Assembly (NCBI RefSeq): GCF_010671925.1 | Contig: NZ_JAAHIH010000001.1 | Location: forward strand, 997,053-1,061,052 | DNA from: Moorena sp. SIOASIH | GTDB taxonomy: Bacteria > Cyanobacteriota > Cyanobacteriia > Cyanobacteriales > Coleofasciculaceae | DNA: 64,000 nucleotides | Direction of reading: 5' to 3' | Part shown: positions 24,520 through 34,460 of the stretch, one piece after another | Layout of the letters: each line of letters begins with the position of its first letter | Numbering within the stretch: the first letter of the stretch is position 1 | Position numbers and translations under genes: made by a program | Notes under the pieces: generated by a model | Database searches by the model: none | What the model was told of the DNA's origin: nothing | What the model saw: only the letters and a program-made list of their open reading frames with translations

Positions 24520-24598
24520 TAGCAAAGGGAACAGGGAGTAGGGAGTAGGGAGTAGGGAGTAGGGAACAAAGTTCTCTAAATTCCTACAGGGATTGCTA
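24520..24598. mobile_element. 79-bp MITE inserted in an agctatc heptamer array
   Basis: Ends tagcaaaggg and gggattgcta are flanked by TA (24518-24519, 24599-24600). Removing the element joins the flanks into an unbroken agctatc repeat. The core holds gggagta heptamers. The family is the same as at 22383, 1933 and 62340. Confidence 0.8.
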
Positions 24599-24600
24599 TA

Positions 24601-24735
24601 TCAGCTATCAGCATTCAGCTATCAGCTAATGCGCGTAGTCCATAGGCTGATAGCTGTTCGCGCAGCGTGCGCGTAGCGCATATGCTTACGGAAACGTGCC
24701 TCAACCCAAGCTACGTTTATAATTGCGATCGCATT
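24601..24735. repeat. Heptamers and palindromic tail before the toxin gene end
   Basis: agctatc/cattcag heptamers, a cgcagcgtgcgcgtagcgcata palindrome (24660-24682) and a HIP1 site (24726). No gene is present. Confidence 0.6.
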
Positions 24736-25071
24736 TTATAAAAATTCAACACGATCAATCATATCTTCAGGAGTATAAACCTCATACATTAACACCAAAG
24801 TTTCAATAATTTGACCAAGAGAACGCTTAGTTTGATGACAATAAGCAATGCCTGAATGATTAGGATTTGTAACTGCTAGTTTAATAAAATCATTATCATG
24901 AGTTACTAATACTCTCCCTTCTCGACTTGCAAAAGCTAATTGAGAATCATCACTTTTAGTTCTCAACTGTACCTCAACCGTAGTTGTTACATCAATTCCA
25001 CGATGGCGTAATTTCCGGGCAATTACCGATTTAATATGCTCATCCAAATGATAACGAATCCTTTTACTCAC
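24736..25071 (-). CDS. DUF5615 PIN-like toxin
   Basis: A 111-residue DUF5615 protein, a PIN-like family usually paired with DUF433. Segments are RIRYHLDEHIKSVIARKLRHRGIDV, LAFASREGRVLVTHDNDFIKLA and HSGIAYCHQTKRSLGQIIE. It carries the acidic residues typical of the group (Asp-Glu in LDEH, Asp in HDND). It overlaps the end of the upstream DUF433 gene by eight bases. The pair is a probable toxin-antitoxin operon read leftward. Confidence 0.87.
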   Translation of the reverse strand: MSKRIRYHLDEHIKSVIARKLRHRGIDVTTTVEVQLRTKSDDSQLAFASREGRVLVTHDNDFIKLAVTNPNHSGIAYCHQTKRSLGQIIETLVLMYEVYTPEDMIDRVEFL

Positions 25072-25381
25072 CCTTTAAATTCCTAAGTTTTTCCTGTAAC
25101 AAAGAAGGGTGATTTTTAGCAAATTCCTGAGCAAATGCTTCCCCTTCTGCCTTACGAATTTCCAGTTCTTCTCGATGATCGTAATAATAGGTCATTGCCG
25201 CATGAACCGAAGCTAGTGATAAATTATAATCTTTAGCAATATCTTCAATTGATTCTTCCAGGTTTAGATAGCAATTGACAATATCAATAACAGCTATCCT
25301 TGTTCCCGTAATGCAAGGTTTACCGAAGCGAATTTCGGGATTAATACTAATATGTTCTGTACTGACTTGTGTCATAATCAT
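25064..25381 (-). CDS. DUF433 antitoxin
   Basis: A 105-residue DUF433 protein: EHISINPEIRFGKPCITGTRIAVIDIVNCYLN is the family signature, followed by a helix-turn-helix-like DIAKDYNLSLASVHAAMTYYYDH. DUF433 proteins are antitoxins of DUF5615 partners. ATG at 25381 and 25375 are both possible, and aaaagga lies upstream. Confidence 0.88.
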   Translation of the reverse strand: MIMTQVSTEHISINPEIRFGKPCITGTRIAVIDIVNCYLNLEESIEDIAKDYNLSLASVHAAMTYYYDHREELEIRKAEGEAFAQEFAKNHPSLLQEKLRNLKGE

Positions 25382-25439
25382 TTTTTGATTAGATATCCTT
25401 TTAATTCAATTATAACGGTTTTCAATTGGGTGTTGTACA

Positions 25440-26250
25440 AAGTGCGATCGCTCTTGTAGGGTGGGCAAATGGACATGATTCTTGATCAAATTGTCAAACT
25501 ATCATTATTTGCCCACCCTACCACTAATAGGGTACGCCCTACGCAACAGTGGACAAGTGCGATCGCTTTTGTAGGGTGGGCAAATGGACATGATTCTTGA
25601 TCAAATTGTCAAACTATCATTATTTGCCCACCCTACCACTAATAGTGCGATCGCTTTTGTAGGGTGGGCAAATGGACATGATTCTTGATCAAATTGTCAA
25701 ACTATCATTATTTGCCCACCCTACTACTAATAGCGTACTTCGCGGCAGTTGTCGGGAACAGGGAACAGGGAACAGGGAACAGTGGACAAGTGCGATCGCT
25801 TTTGTAGGGTGGGCAAATGGACTAGATTTATGATCAAATTGTCAAACTATCATTATTTGCCCACCGGACCACTAATAGTGCGATCGCTTTTGTAGGGTGG
25901 GCAAATGGACTAGATTTATGATCAAATTGTCAAACTATCATTATTTGCCCACCGGACCACTAATAGTGCGATCGCTTTTGTAGGGTGGGCAAATGGACTA
26001 GATTTATGATCAAATTGTCAAACTATCATTATTTGCCCACCGGACCACTAATAGTGCGATCGCTTTTGTAGGGTGGGCAAATGGACTAGATTTATGATCA
26101 AATTGTCAAACTATCATTATTTGCCCACCGGACCACTAATAGGGTACGCCCTACGCAACAGTGCGATCGCTTTTGTAGCTTTTGTAGGGTGGGCAAATGG
26201 ACTAGATTTATGATCAAATTGTCAAACTATCATTATTTGCCCACCCTACC
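25440..26250. repeat. REP hairpin array with 88-bp tandem repeats
   Basis: Hairpins at about 25457-25523, 25571-25637 and 25660-25725 are followed, from about 25790 to 26222, by four to five near-identical 88-bp units (boundaries at 25871, 25959, 26047, 26135). Each 88-bp unit joins gtgcgatcgctttt to a hairpin whose right arm has changed from ccaccctacc to ccaccggacc. No gene is present. Confidence 0.88.
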
Positions 26251-26251
26251 C

Positions 26252-26586
26252 CTTTATGGTGATATTCCCTGCGTTACTGTATATCGACCTGATCCGAAAA
26301 AGTGGATTAATGGTAAAATAAGGAGATAGTGATGAAAACCCCGAAAAAATGTCCTAATTGTCAAGGATAATTGACCACCAAACAAGTTAAAAAACTCCTC
26401 AAAGGTGGGGTAAATACAGCCATTGTTCAAGTAGAAGCCGAAGTCTGTTTACATTGTGGTTAACGATTATATAACCCCAATGTAGTTAGACAATTTGCCC
26501 AGATTCGAACCAAACTTAAAAATCAAGAAACCAAAGACTTTGAATTAATCGGACAATCGTTTAGCGTCCGAGCGCCGCTCTTGTAG
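26252..26586 (+). pseudogene. Remnant of a DUF4258 / YgiT-type zinc-finger toxin-antitoxin pair
   Basis: 26252-26329 encodes the C-terminal end of a DUF4258-type toxin (GDIPCVTVYRPDPKKWINGK). An ATG at 26332 opens an MqsA/YgiT-type zinc-finger protein (CPNCQG ... CLHCG, RLYNPNVVRQFAQIR) that is broken by two TAA codons, each where a Glu (GAA) would be expected. The last codons run into the REP array. The module is dead. Confidence 0.72.
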
Positions 26587-26998
26587 GGTGGGCAAATTAG
26601 CCATGATTTCTAATCAAACCGACAACCCCTTGAATTTTGCCCACCCTACCATTGAAAAATCCTAACTCAGTTTTGCCATTAGCCCTTGTAGGGTGGGCAA
26701 ATTAGCCATGATTTCTAATCAAACCGACAACCCCTTGAATTTTGCCCACCCTACCATTGAAAAATCCTAACTCAGTTTTGCCATTAGCCCTTGTAGGGTG
26801 GGCAAATTAGCCATGATTTCTAATCAAACCGACAACCCCTTGAATTTTGCCCACCCTACCATTGAAAAATCCTAACTCAGTTTTGCCATTAGCCCTTGTA
26901 GGGTGGGCAAATTAGCCATGATTTCTAATCAAACCGACAACCCCTTGAATTTTGCCCACCCTACCATTGAAAAATCCTAACTCAGTTTTGCCATTAGG
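26580..26998. repeat. Four tandem 105-bp REP-containing repeats
   Basis: Near-identical units start at about 26578, 26683, 26788 and 26893. Each has a hairpin (gtagggtgggcaaattagcc ... ttttgcccaccctacc) plus a linker (attgaaaaatcctaactcag, ttttgccattagccc). The near identity suggests recent amplification. Confidence 0.9.
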
Positions 26999-27119
26999 CA
27001 AAACTGAGATGCACCCACCCCCTTTGGCCGACTGCCTCCCCTGTGCCCTTGCTGCATCGCTTATTCAATGTTCGGTTTAGCTTGTCCATAGCCCATAAGC
27101 ACCTCAAGTAGCGTGAGCC

Positions 27120-27254
27120 TAGGGCGTGTTTTCAAAGTTTTCCGCAAGATTTAGATCCCCCCCAGCCCCCCGCGCGGAAGGGGGGAGCCATACTCAAAGT
27201 CCCCCTTTTTTAAGGGGGATTTAGGGGGATCTCCGAGTTTGAAGACACGCCCTA
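27120..27254. mobile_element. 135-bp MITE (tagggcgtgttttcaaa ends), copy 1
   Basis: Inverted ends tagggcgtgttttcaaa / tttgaagacacgcccta, with a G+C-rich hairpin core (agcccccc...ggggg and cccccttttttaaggggg). A second copy in inverse orientation lies at 46052-46186. The rest of 27000-27411 has the leader of the baseplate J gene with no other gene. Confidence 0.85.
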
Positions 27255-27411
27255 GCCCATTAGCTGACAGCTGATCGCTGACGGCTGATAACTAAATGCT
27301 TACACTAAATTTAATTTTCGTTCCTTATATGAATATTTATTACTTTTTTTGAGATTGGCTTGTTAATAAAGTTTACATCCGCCATCTTGATCAATGATGT
27401 AGAATTTAGTT

Positions 27412-30400
27412 ATGAATACAAACAAGAAAATTATACATCAAATTTTTCGGGATGGCGTTAGTCAGCGCGGACGCTTGCTAAGGGAACTCGAACCAGATTA
27501 TGTTTCCGTAGATGAGCGCGATGTTTCTGATTTTCTCACCTTCGTACAAGAGTATGCCACAAAACTAAACTATTACGATGAGTCCAATCGGATAAATGGG
27601 GATTGGTCAAGTTTCTTTGGGGGAGATGTTGAGCAAATGGTTGCTTACATTAATAACCCGGAAAGTTTCGCAGACGAGCCATCGACACAAAGGCAATTAG
27701 CTCAACCTCATCTAGTTTTGTTGTTCACGTTTTTACAATTATTACGTTATCCTCAGCAACAGTTCAAGGCACTGACCCAAAGATATCTCGATTTTTACTA
27801 TAAAGAGGTACTGCAGTTAAGGACAAAAGAGGAAGTTCCAGACAAGATTCATGTAATTTTTGAGCTGGCGCAAGGAGAAGAAGCCCATCTTATTAACAAG
27901 GGTACTTTGCTCAGTGCTGGACAAGATAGTGAAGGGGTTAATATTAACTATGCCACCGATGAAGATATAGTTGTTAATCAAGCTCAAGTAGCCAGCATCA
28001 AAACGTTATTTATAGACAAAAAATCTATTGGTTTAGAAGAAATTCATAATCAAGATAATAAGAGCGATCAAAGTTTTGAAAATATGCTGCGATGGGCGGT
28101 TGGCAGCCCCAACCAAGGAGACCAACTTCCTAAGATAAATGTTCAAGTTGATGGTCAAACTGTTGATGTTGATGTTGATATTAATTATCTCAAAGGAACT
28201 ATTTATCAAGCGACTCAAGATAATCAACAAACAGATAATAACATAACCTCTTATATTACTTATATTACAGAACAATTATTTTTCCTCAACACAGACGATT
28301 TTAACTATTGCTTTGATATCCATGATAGGCAAATAAATAAAGCCCAAGCAGATAAAGAAGAACCTACAGAATTAGAATGGAACGAAGTTTATAAAATAAT
28401 AGAAAAAGCCTACAGAAAAAAAATTACCATGGGGAGGCGTATAGCCTTAAAGGGAGAGCAAGAACAGTATGGTTTCGAGAGCATGATGAAATTGGCTCTT
28501 GGCAATCCTAATCCTGGTGATGATTTGCCGGAAATGCCTAATGGTTATACAACTCTCCAAGAGATATTTGATCATCTTACCCAAGAGCGAGTTATTAGAT
28601 ATGTCAAAGAAGAACTGTATCTGAGTGTGGCAGATTTCCGGAAGATTATGGAAATCCAAGCTACTACAGAAAATCCTAATTGGGAAGAAGTCTATCGCCT
28701 CGTTGAGAAAGCCCAAACCAAGAAAAGAAACTTTACTTACCCTCCTATTGGGAGAACGGAAATTAAGAATATCCATGCCAGTTCACTAGTTGACGCGGAA
28801 GAGGGACAAGCAACTATATCGCAACGTTTTAATACTTTTGGCAACATTACTCAAACCTCACAAAATTCCATCGGTTTTGCCGTTACTTCTCCCGTCTTGT
28901 TGTTGCAAGAAGGTACACGTAAGATTACCCTTACCTTCGCCTCTGAAGGAAACACTTTGAATCGGGATACTTTCCAAGAAATACTAAGTAGCGACCCTTT
29001 TGAGATTTACTTGAGTAGTGAAGCCCAATGGATACAACCTCAAGCTTTTGAAGCTAAAGTTGGCGATTTTATTGTAGAAGAACCACTAGTCTCTTATAGC
29101 ATTGAAGAACTATCTCCCAGTCCTGCAGATGCTGACAATGGTAATTTTACCAGTGTTTCTTTGACTGCTGAAAAGAAAACATTTTCGGAAAGTCAGGTGG
29201 GGCAACTTCTGGTTTGGAATGATGGTTACATATTCCAGATTACAGGATTAGTTAGCAATAAAGAAGCTAATATACAGCAAATTGGTATCGGTAATTTCCC
29301 TCAAGAGGCTGTTAGTACTGACCAGATTAACCTCTATCGTAATTCTGCTATTTACCTCAACAGTTTACAGTTTCAGTTAACCCTCGATCCCACCCTACCT
29401 GCTATCTTGCCACCCCAACCAGATGAATCAACTTTTTTCCTGGACAGTCCCTATCCAGTGGTAAAAATTCTGTTGAAAGAAATATCATCAGCAGAAAATA
29501 CCCAGGAAAAACTATATTACGATCAATTTAAATCGGTACGCTTAGAAAAAGTTAATATACAAGTCAAGGCTGAGAATATTCAAGATGTCCAACTGCGGAA
29601 TGATAACTCAGTACTAAATCCCAAAATTACTTTTCAACCCTTTGGGAATAATCCTAAAGTAGGTTCGGGGTTTTACTTCGCTAATCGAGAAATTAGCACC
29701 AAAAAATTAGATAGTATTACCATTAATATCGAGTGGATGGGACTTCCTCAAGACTTTGCCACCCATTATGAGGTATACAAGAGCACCGATGTAATTACGG
29801 AGGAAATTACTAATGACAGCTTTAAAGCCAGTTTGAAACTTTTTAATAACCGAAGCGGTGTGAAGATTGAAAACTCCAAATCCATCTTTAACCAAAATCC
29901 AATTCACCTCAATTATCAAATTCCAGGCTATTCTCTCGACACTTCTTCCTATGAAACTGATACAGACGATCCTTTTGAACAAAGAAGGTATTTTCAACTG
30001 GAATTAGAAAGCCCAGATTTTGCATTTGCCCATGATTTATATCCAGTAGTATCAACTAAGGTGGCTTTGTCAACGGATAATGATATCAAATCCCTGCCAG
30101 TTTATCTCCCTTACACCCCGCAAGTTAAAGCCATCTCCCTCGACTATACCGCCTCAGAGGAGATTGACCTAAAAAACCCTCCAAATCCACCTCACTCTAG
30201 TCAAATCTTCCAACTTCATCCCTTTGGCTATGCCAATATCCAAACTCTCAATCAAGACAACCAATATTATCTCTTACCGAACTATCAAGAACAAGGCACT
30301 TTATACATTGGTATCCGTAATCTGCAACCACCCCAAAACATTTCCATCCTCTTCCAAATGATACCGGGGAGTGGCAATGGGGAACTAACTCCACCACAGA

Positions 30401-31533
30401 TTCACTGGAGTTACTTGAGTGGTAATGCTTGGCAGGAATTTAAAGATACAGAGATGCTTTCCGATAGTACCAATGGGTTAGTCGATTCGGGTATTATCCG
30501 CTTGAGTATCCCGGAGGGAGCCACCAGTCAGCATAACCTATTACCCAGTGGTTTACATTGGTTACGAGCCAGCGTTACGGAAAATGCTGCTGCCATTCCT
30601 GATACTCTGGACATCAAAACCCAAGCTGTCAGGGCGACCTTTGTGAATCAGGGGAATGCAGCCGACCATTTAAGTAAACCCCTCGCAGCTAATTCCATTC
30701 AAGGATTTGTAACACGAGATCCCGCCATCAACACAGTACAACAGCCCTATAGTTCCTTTGGCGGTAAACCAAAAGAAGACAATCGCGCCTTCACCATCCG
30801 GGTGAGTGAAAGACTGCGCCATAAACAGAGGGCTATAACCGCCTGGGATTACGAACGTCTAGTATTGGAACATTTCCCCCAAATCTATAAGGTGAAATGT
30901 ATCACCTCTGCTGCTGGCAACCACAATCCTGGTGATGCCAAGGTAACCGTGGTGGTAATTCCCGGCGTGGCGAATACTGCGCCTTTCTTTCCCCTCGAAC
31001 CCAAAGCACCTTCCTACTTACTAAAGGAAATCCAGGTATACCTGCAAAACTATACCTCACCATTTGTGCAAATCGTGGTGAAAAATCCCCGCTACAAACC
31101 CATTCAATACAAAGTGGGTATCCGTTTTCGCGCTGGATCTGACCAGGGGAACTATCTCAAACAACTCAATGAAGATATTAAACGCTTTTTGTCCCCGTGG
31201 GCCTATGAAGAACAAGCAGACATTACCTTTGGTAGTTCAATCCATAATTCCTCAGTGATCCATTTTATTGAGAAAAGACCCTATGTAGATTATGTTGGCT
31301 ATCTCAAATTAATTGAGCAAGTCGGCATTAAAGCTGGATCTGGCGGCAAGTCAGATATCTATTATCGGGTGATTCCGTCTAATCTCGCCCAGGTGCAACA
31401 CCCGGATTCAATTTTGGTTTCTGCCCCTCAACATATTATCTACCTAATGGGCACAGAAAGTTCTTATGATGAAGATGATTTTGAGGGAATTGGTTATATG
31501 AGAATTTTTAATGATGATTTTGTTGTTAGTTAA
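27412..31533 (+). CDS. Baseplate J-like eCIS protein (Afp11-like)
   Basis: A large baseplate wedge protein of 1373 residues. The start (IIHQIFRDGVSQRGRLLREL) and the C-terminal third (RLRHKQRAITAWDYERLVLEHFPQIYKVKCI, VTVVVIPG, FGSSIHNSSVIHFIEKRPYVDYV) match baseplate J proteins of eCIS. With the Afp12-like protein it forms the wedges linking spike hub and fibres. Residues ~220-440 hold a duplicated helical module (FENMLRWAVGSPNQGDQLP and FESMMKLALGNPNPGDDLP) which may be an elaboration specific to this lineage. The fibre gene starts 14 bases after the stop. Confidence 0.9.
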   Translation: MNTNKKIIHQIFRDGVSQRGRLLRELEPDYVSVDERDVSDFLTFVQEYATKLNYYDESNRINGDWSSFFGGDVEQMVAYINNPESFADEPSTQRQLAQPHLVLLFTFLQLLRYPQQQFKALTQRYLDFYYKEVLQLRTKEEVPDKIHVIFELAQGEEAHLINKGTLLSAGQDSEGVNINYATDEDIVVNQAQVASIKTLFIDKKSIGLEEIHNQDNKSDQSFENMLRWAVGSPNQGDQLPKINVQVDGQTVDVDVDINYLKGTIYQATQDNQQTDNNITSYITYITEQLFFLNTDDFNYCFDIHDRQINKAQADKEEPTELEWNEVYKIIEKAYRKKITMGRRIALKGEQEQYGFESMMKLALGNPNPGDDLPEMPNGYTTLQEIFDHLTQERVIRYVKEELYLSVADFRKIMEIQATTENPNWEEVYRLVEKAQTKKRNFTYPPIGRTEIKNIHASSLVDAEEGQATISQRFNTFGNITQTSQNSIGFAVTSPVLLLQEGTRKITLTFASEGNTLNRDTFQEILSSDPFEIYLSSEAQWIQPQAFEAKVGDFIVEEPLVSYSIEELSPSPADADNGNFTSVSLTAEKKTFSESQVGQLLVWNDGYIFQITGLVSNKEANIQQIGIGNFPQEAVSTDQINLYRNSAIYLNSLQFQLTLDPTLPAILPPQPDESTFFLDSPYPVVKILLKEISSAENTQEKLYYDQFKSVRLEKVNIQVKAENIQDVQLRNDNSVLNPKITFQPFGNNPKVGSGFYFANREISTKKLDSITINIEWMGLPQDFATHYEVYKSTDVITEEITNDSFKASLKLFNNRSGVKIENSKSIFNQNPIHLNYQIPGYSLDTSSYETDTDDPFEQRRYFQLELESPDFAFAHDLYPVVSTKVALSTDNDIKSLPVYLPYTPQVKAISLDYTASEEIDLKNPPNPPHSSQIFQLHPFGYANIQTLNQDNQYYLLPNYQEQGTLYIGIRNLQPPQNISILFQMIPGSGNGELTPPQIHWSYLSGNAWQEFKDTEMLSDSTNGLVDSGIIRLSIPEGATSQHNLLPSGLHWLRASVTENAAAIPDTLDIKTQAVRATFVNQGNAADHLSKPLAANSIQGFVTRDPAINTVQQPYSSFGGKPKEDNRAFTIRVSERLRHKQRAITAWDYERLVLEHFPQIYKVKCITSAAGNHNPGDAKVTVVVIPGVANTAPFFPLEPKAPSYLLKEIQVYLQNYTSPFVQIVVKNPRYKPIQYKVGIRFRAGSDQGNYLKQLNEDIKRFLSPWAYEEQADITFGSSIHNSSVIHFIEKRPYVDYVGYLKLIEQVGIKAGSGGKSDIYYRVIPSNLAQVQHPDSILVSAPQHIIYLMGTESSYDEDDFEGIGYMRIFNDDFVVS

Positions 31534-31547
31534 AAGGAGTAAATATC

Positions 31548-34460
31548 ATGGTTCAAAAGAAGAGAAGTCAACTAAAACAATTATTCGAGACAGGTAAAAA
31601 GCCTTCTCAACAGGATTTTGCCGACTTTATTGATTCCACCCTCAATATTAAAGATGATGGCATAGAAAACCCGGCTGGGGCAGATACTCCCCTCAAGATT
31701 ACCGCCCCCCTCAAGATTACCGCCCAAGGTACGGATGATAAACTATTGGATTTTTATGCGGGTGATACGAAGACTTGGAGTATTAATCAAAAGCGTGATG
31801 GAAACAAGGTAGGTTTAAATATATCTCATTCTGCTTCTGGTGAAGTTAGCAAGAGCAAGCTTTTTATTGACAGCAGTAACGGGAATGTGGGACTGAGTAT
31901 CGATCAGCCGACGGCGAAACTCCATATTCAGCAGACGTGTAATGAAGATGCTTTGCACATTTATGATGAGTTAAAGGATACGATTTTTCTGATTGATAAA
32001 GATGGCAAGGTGGGGATTGGGACGACCTGTCCAGATGCCAAGCTGGAAATTAAAGGAAATGAACCTGTCCTGAAGATTTGGGGGCAAAGTGAACAAGATA
32101 ATCCAACCATTCAATTGGGAGAATCGACCGCAGCAAACGGGGGTTTTGACCTTAAGTACATTGGCAGTTCAGAAAAAAAATTATATATAGAAAGCTATAG
32201 CAACTGCGTTTCAAAAGGAAAACATTTAACCATTGTAAGTGAATCAGGCAATGTGGGGATTGGGACGACCTGTCCAGATGCAAAACTAGAAGTTAAAGGA
32301 AATTTAAAGCTAGAGTACGGAGTAGCGGTGAATGCATTTTCTTGTGATGGTACTCTCGAAGGTTGTAGCGATATGGCCATACCAACGGAAAAAGCAATTA
32401 AAACCTATGCCGATACTAAAGCACTTCTCCATGGTTGTGTGAGTGAGGATTTTTCAGCAAAAAATCTAACTGTAAATGGAGTAATTAAACCAAGTGCGGG
32501 TAATAAAAAAAACAACGGTATTTTCTTTACTAAAGAACCGGATTATGGTAGTAAAGATGCTGCCTGGATCAGGTATTACCGTTGTGGAAATTCAGGAGAA
32601 AATACGACACTGGAGATAGGAACATCTAATGATTGTGACGATCATATTGCCTTAATGCCTCGAAAGGGCAATGTGGGGATTGGGACGACAAATCCAAGGG
32701 CTAAACTCTCTATAAATGGCGGTTTGCACGTTGGTGGTGATTCCGATCCAGGGGATAAAAACCTACGGGTAGATGGCTGTACAACCACAAATGAATTATC
32801 TGTCTCAGGAAGTCTTAGCTTTGATACACCGACAATACAGATAATTAACATGTGTTATAATAATTACGGGATAGGGATACAGCATGGCACTCAATATTTC
32901 CGCACTGACAATAATTTTGCTTGGTACAAAGGTGGTACTCATGATAACAATGAACTGAACCCTGGTACTGACGGAATAGTACAGATGGTTATCAAAGATT
33001 GCCATGTGGGGATTGGGACGATAGATCCAGGGGCAAAACTAGAAGTGAAGGGCAATCTCAAGCTACTAAAGGGAGTAGCGGTGAATGAATTTTCTTGTGA
33101 TGGTAGTCTCGAAGATAATAGCGATTGTGCAATACCAACGGAGAAAGCAATTAAAACCTATGCCGATACTAAAGCGCTTCTCCATGGTTCTGTGAATCAG
33201 GATTTTTCAGCAAAAAACCTAACTGTAAATGGAGCGATACAACTAAGTTGTGGTGATGCTGCCTGGATCAGATATTACGGTCGAGGAGGTGAACGAGAAG
33301 CAAAGACACTGGAGATTGGAACATCTAATCATTGTCACGATCATATTGTTTTAATGCCTGGAAAAGGCAATGTGGGGATTGGGACAAGCAATCCAACTCA
33401 CAAGTTTCATGTCCTAGCATCAGATGCAGTAGGCTTATTTCAATCTTGCACTAACCTAGCCTTCTTAGAACTTTCCACCAACGAAGGATTGAATAATCGG
33501 GTAGAAATTGCCAATAAACCTGGTGGGCGATTGAGCTTTTCTACAGCAGAAGCGTGTGATGTATTCAACGTCACCAAAGATGGTAATGTGGGGATTGGGA
33601 CGACAAATCCAGGGGCAAAACTAGAAGTGAAGGGCAATCTCAAGCTACAACAGGGAGTAGCGGTGAATGAATTTTCTTGTGATTGTACTCTCGAAGGTAA
33701 TAGCGATTGTGCAATACCAACGGAGAAAGCAATTAAAACCTATGTAGACACAAAAACACGTTTTTCTGGTTCTCAGAGTCAGGAGCTTTCAGTAAAAAAC
33801 CTAACTGTAACTGGAGCGATACAACTAAGTTGTGGTGATGCTGCCTGGATCAGATATTACCGTCGAGGATGCGAACCAGAGGCAAAGACACTGGAGATTG
33901 GAACATCTAATCATTGTCACGATCATATTGCCTTAATGCCTGGAAAGGGCAATGTGGGGATTGGTACGGATAGTCCAGAGGCAAAGCTGGATGTGTCAGG
34001 ACAAATTAAAGGTGGCGGGGTTTTGGCTGGAATATGGGCAGCCCAACCAGATACTGATGTTTCTATCACATCCACGGGGTGGGAATATGTTTCCGATACA
34101 TCAGTTACTTTCACCCTAGATAGAAAAGCAATAATTTTTTGTACCTATTCCATTAATGTCCAACCAGAGGGGAATTGTAAAGGTCGTAATCTCGTTGCAA
34201 CAAGGCTAGTCGTGGACGGTAATGGCTGTCCCCAATCTGGTTCGCACTTTCAAGCCCATAGCTCTAATCATCCTAATGTGAATTTGAATGGCAATGTCGT
34301 CTTGCCGCTTGGGACAGGTGAGCATACCGTTAAGCTCCAGTCGAAGAAAGTTGGCGACAATGTGGCAAGGTGGACTAGCAACCCATCATGCCTAGATGGC
34401 TTCGGTGGCGGAAGAACACTTGTGGTCATGGCATTTTACTTACCAATAATAGGTGTTTAG
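31548..34460 (+). CDS. eCIS tail fibre, repeat-built (Afp13 position)
   Basis: A 970-residue fibre. The N-terminus (RSQLKQLFETGKKPSQQDFADFIDSTLN) is the attachment segment seen in many eCIS fibres. The body has at least six copies of a GNVGIGTTNPGAKLEVKG-type beta repeat, alternating with longer modules (SDCAIPTEKAIKTYADTKALL, GDAAWIRYYGRG). The C-terminal ~140 residues (GWEYVSDTSVTFTLDRKAIIF ... LVVMAFYLP) look like a jelly-roll receptor-binding head. No S74 peptidase domain is seen, although this repeat type often precedes one. Many cysteines occur in the repeats. It probably determines target specificity. Confidence 0.85.
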   Translation: MVQKKRSQLKQLFETGKKPSQQDFADFIDSTLNIKDDGIENPAGADTPLKITAPLKITAQGTDDKLLDFYAGDTKTWSINQKRDGNKVGLNISHSASGEVSKSKLFIDSSNGNVGLSIDQPTAKLHIQQTCNEDALHIYDELKDTIFLIDKDGKVGIGTTCPDAKLEIKGNEPVLKIWGQSEQDNPTIQLGESTAANGGFDLKYIGSSEKKLYIESYSNCVSKGKHLTIVSESGNVGIGTTCPDAKLEVKGNLKLEYGVAVNAFSCDGTLEGCSDMAIPTEKAIKTYADTKALLHGCVSEDFSAKNLTVNGVIKPSAGNKKNNGIFFTKEPDYGSKDAAWIRYYRCGNSGENTTLEIGTSNDCDDHIALMPRKGNVGIGTTNPRAKLSINGGLHVGGDSDPGDKNLRVDGCTTTNELSVSGSLSFDTPTIQIINMCYNNYGIGIQHGTQYFRTDNNFAWYKGGTHDNNELNPGTDGIVQMVIKDCHVGIGTIDPGAKLEVKGNLKLLKGVAVNEFSCDGSLEDNSDCAIPTEKAIKTYADTKALLHGSVNQDFSAKNLTVNGAIQLSCGDAAWIRYYGRGGEREAKTLEIGTSNHCHDHIVLMPGKGNVGIGTSNPTHKFHVLASDAVGLFQSCTNLAFLELSTNEGLNNRVEIANKPGGRLSFSTAEACDVFNVTKDGNVGIGTTNPGAKLEVKGNLKLQQGVAVNEFSCDCTLEGNSDCAIPTEKAIKTYVDTKTRFSGSQSQELSVKNLTVTGAIQLSCGDAAWIRYYRRGCEPEAKTLEIGTSNHCHDHIALMPGKGNVGIGTDSPEAKLDVSGQIKGGGVLAGIWAAQPDTDVSITSTGWEYVSDTSVTFTLDRKAIIFCTYSINVQPEGNCKGRNLVATRLVVDGNGCPQSGSHFQAHSSNHPNVNLNGNVVLPLGTGEHTVKLQSKKVGDNVARWTSNPSCLDGFGGGRTLVVMAFYLPIIGV

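Noticed and set aside
25871..26998. CRISPR-like array
   Set aside because: The 88-bp and 105-bp units are identical throughout, including the parts that would be spacers, and no cas genes are near. They are tandem REP repeats.
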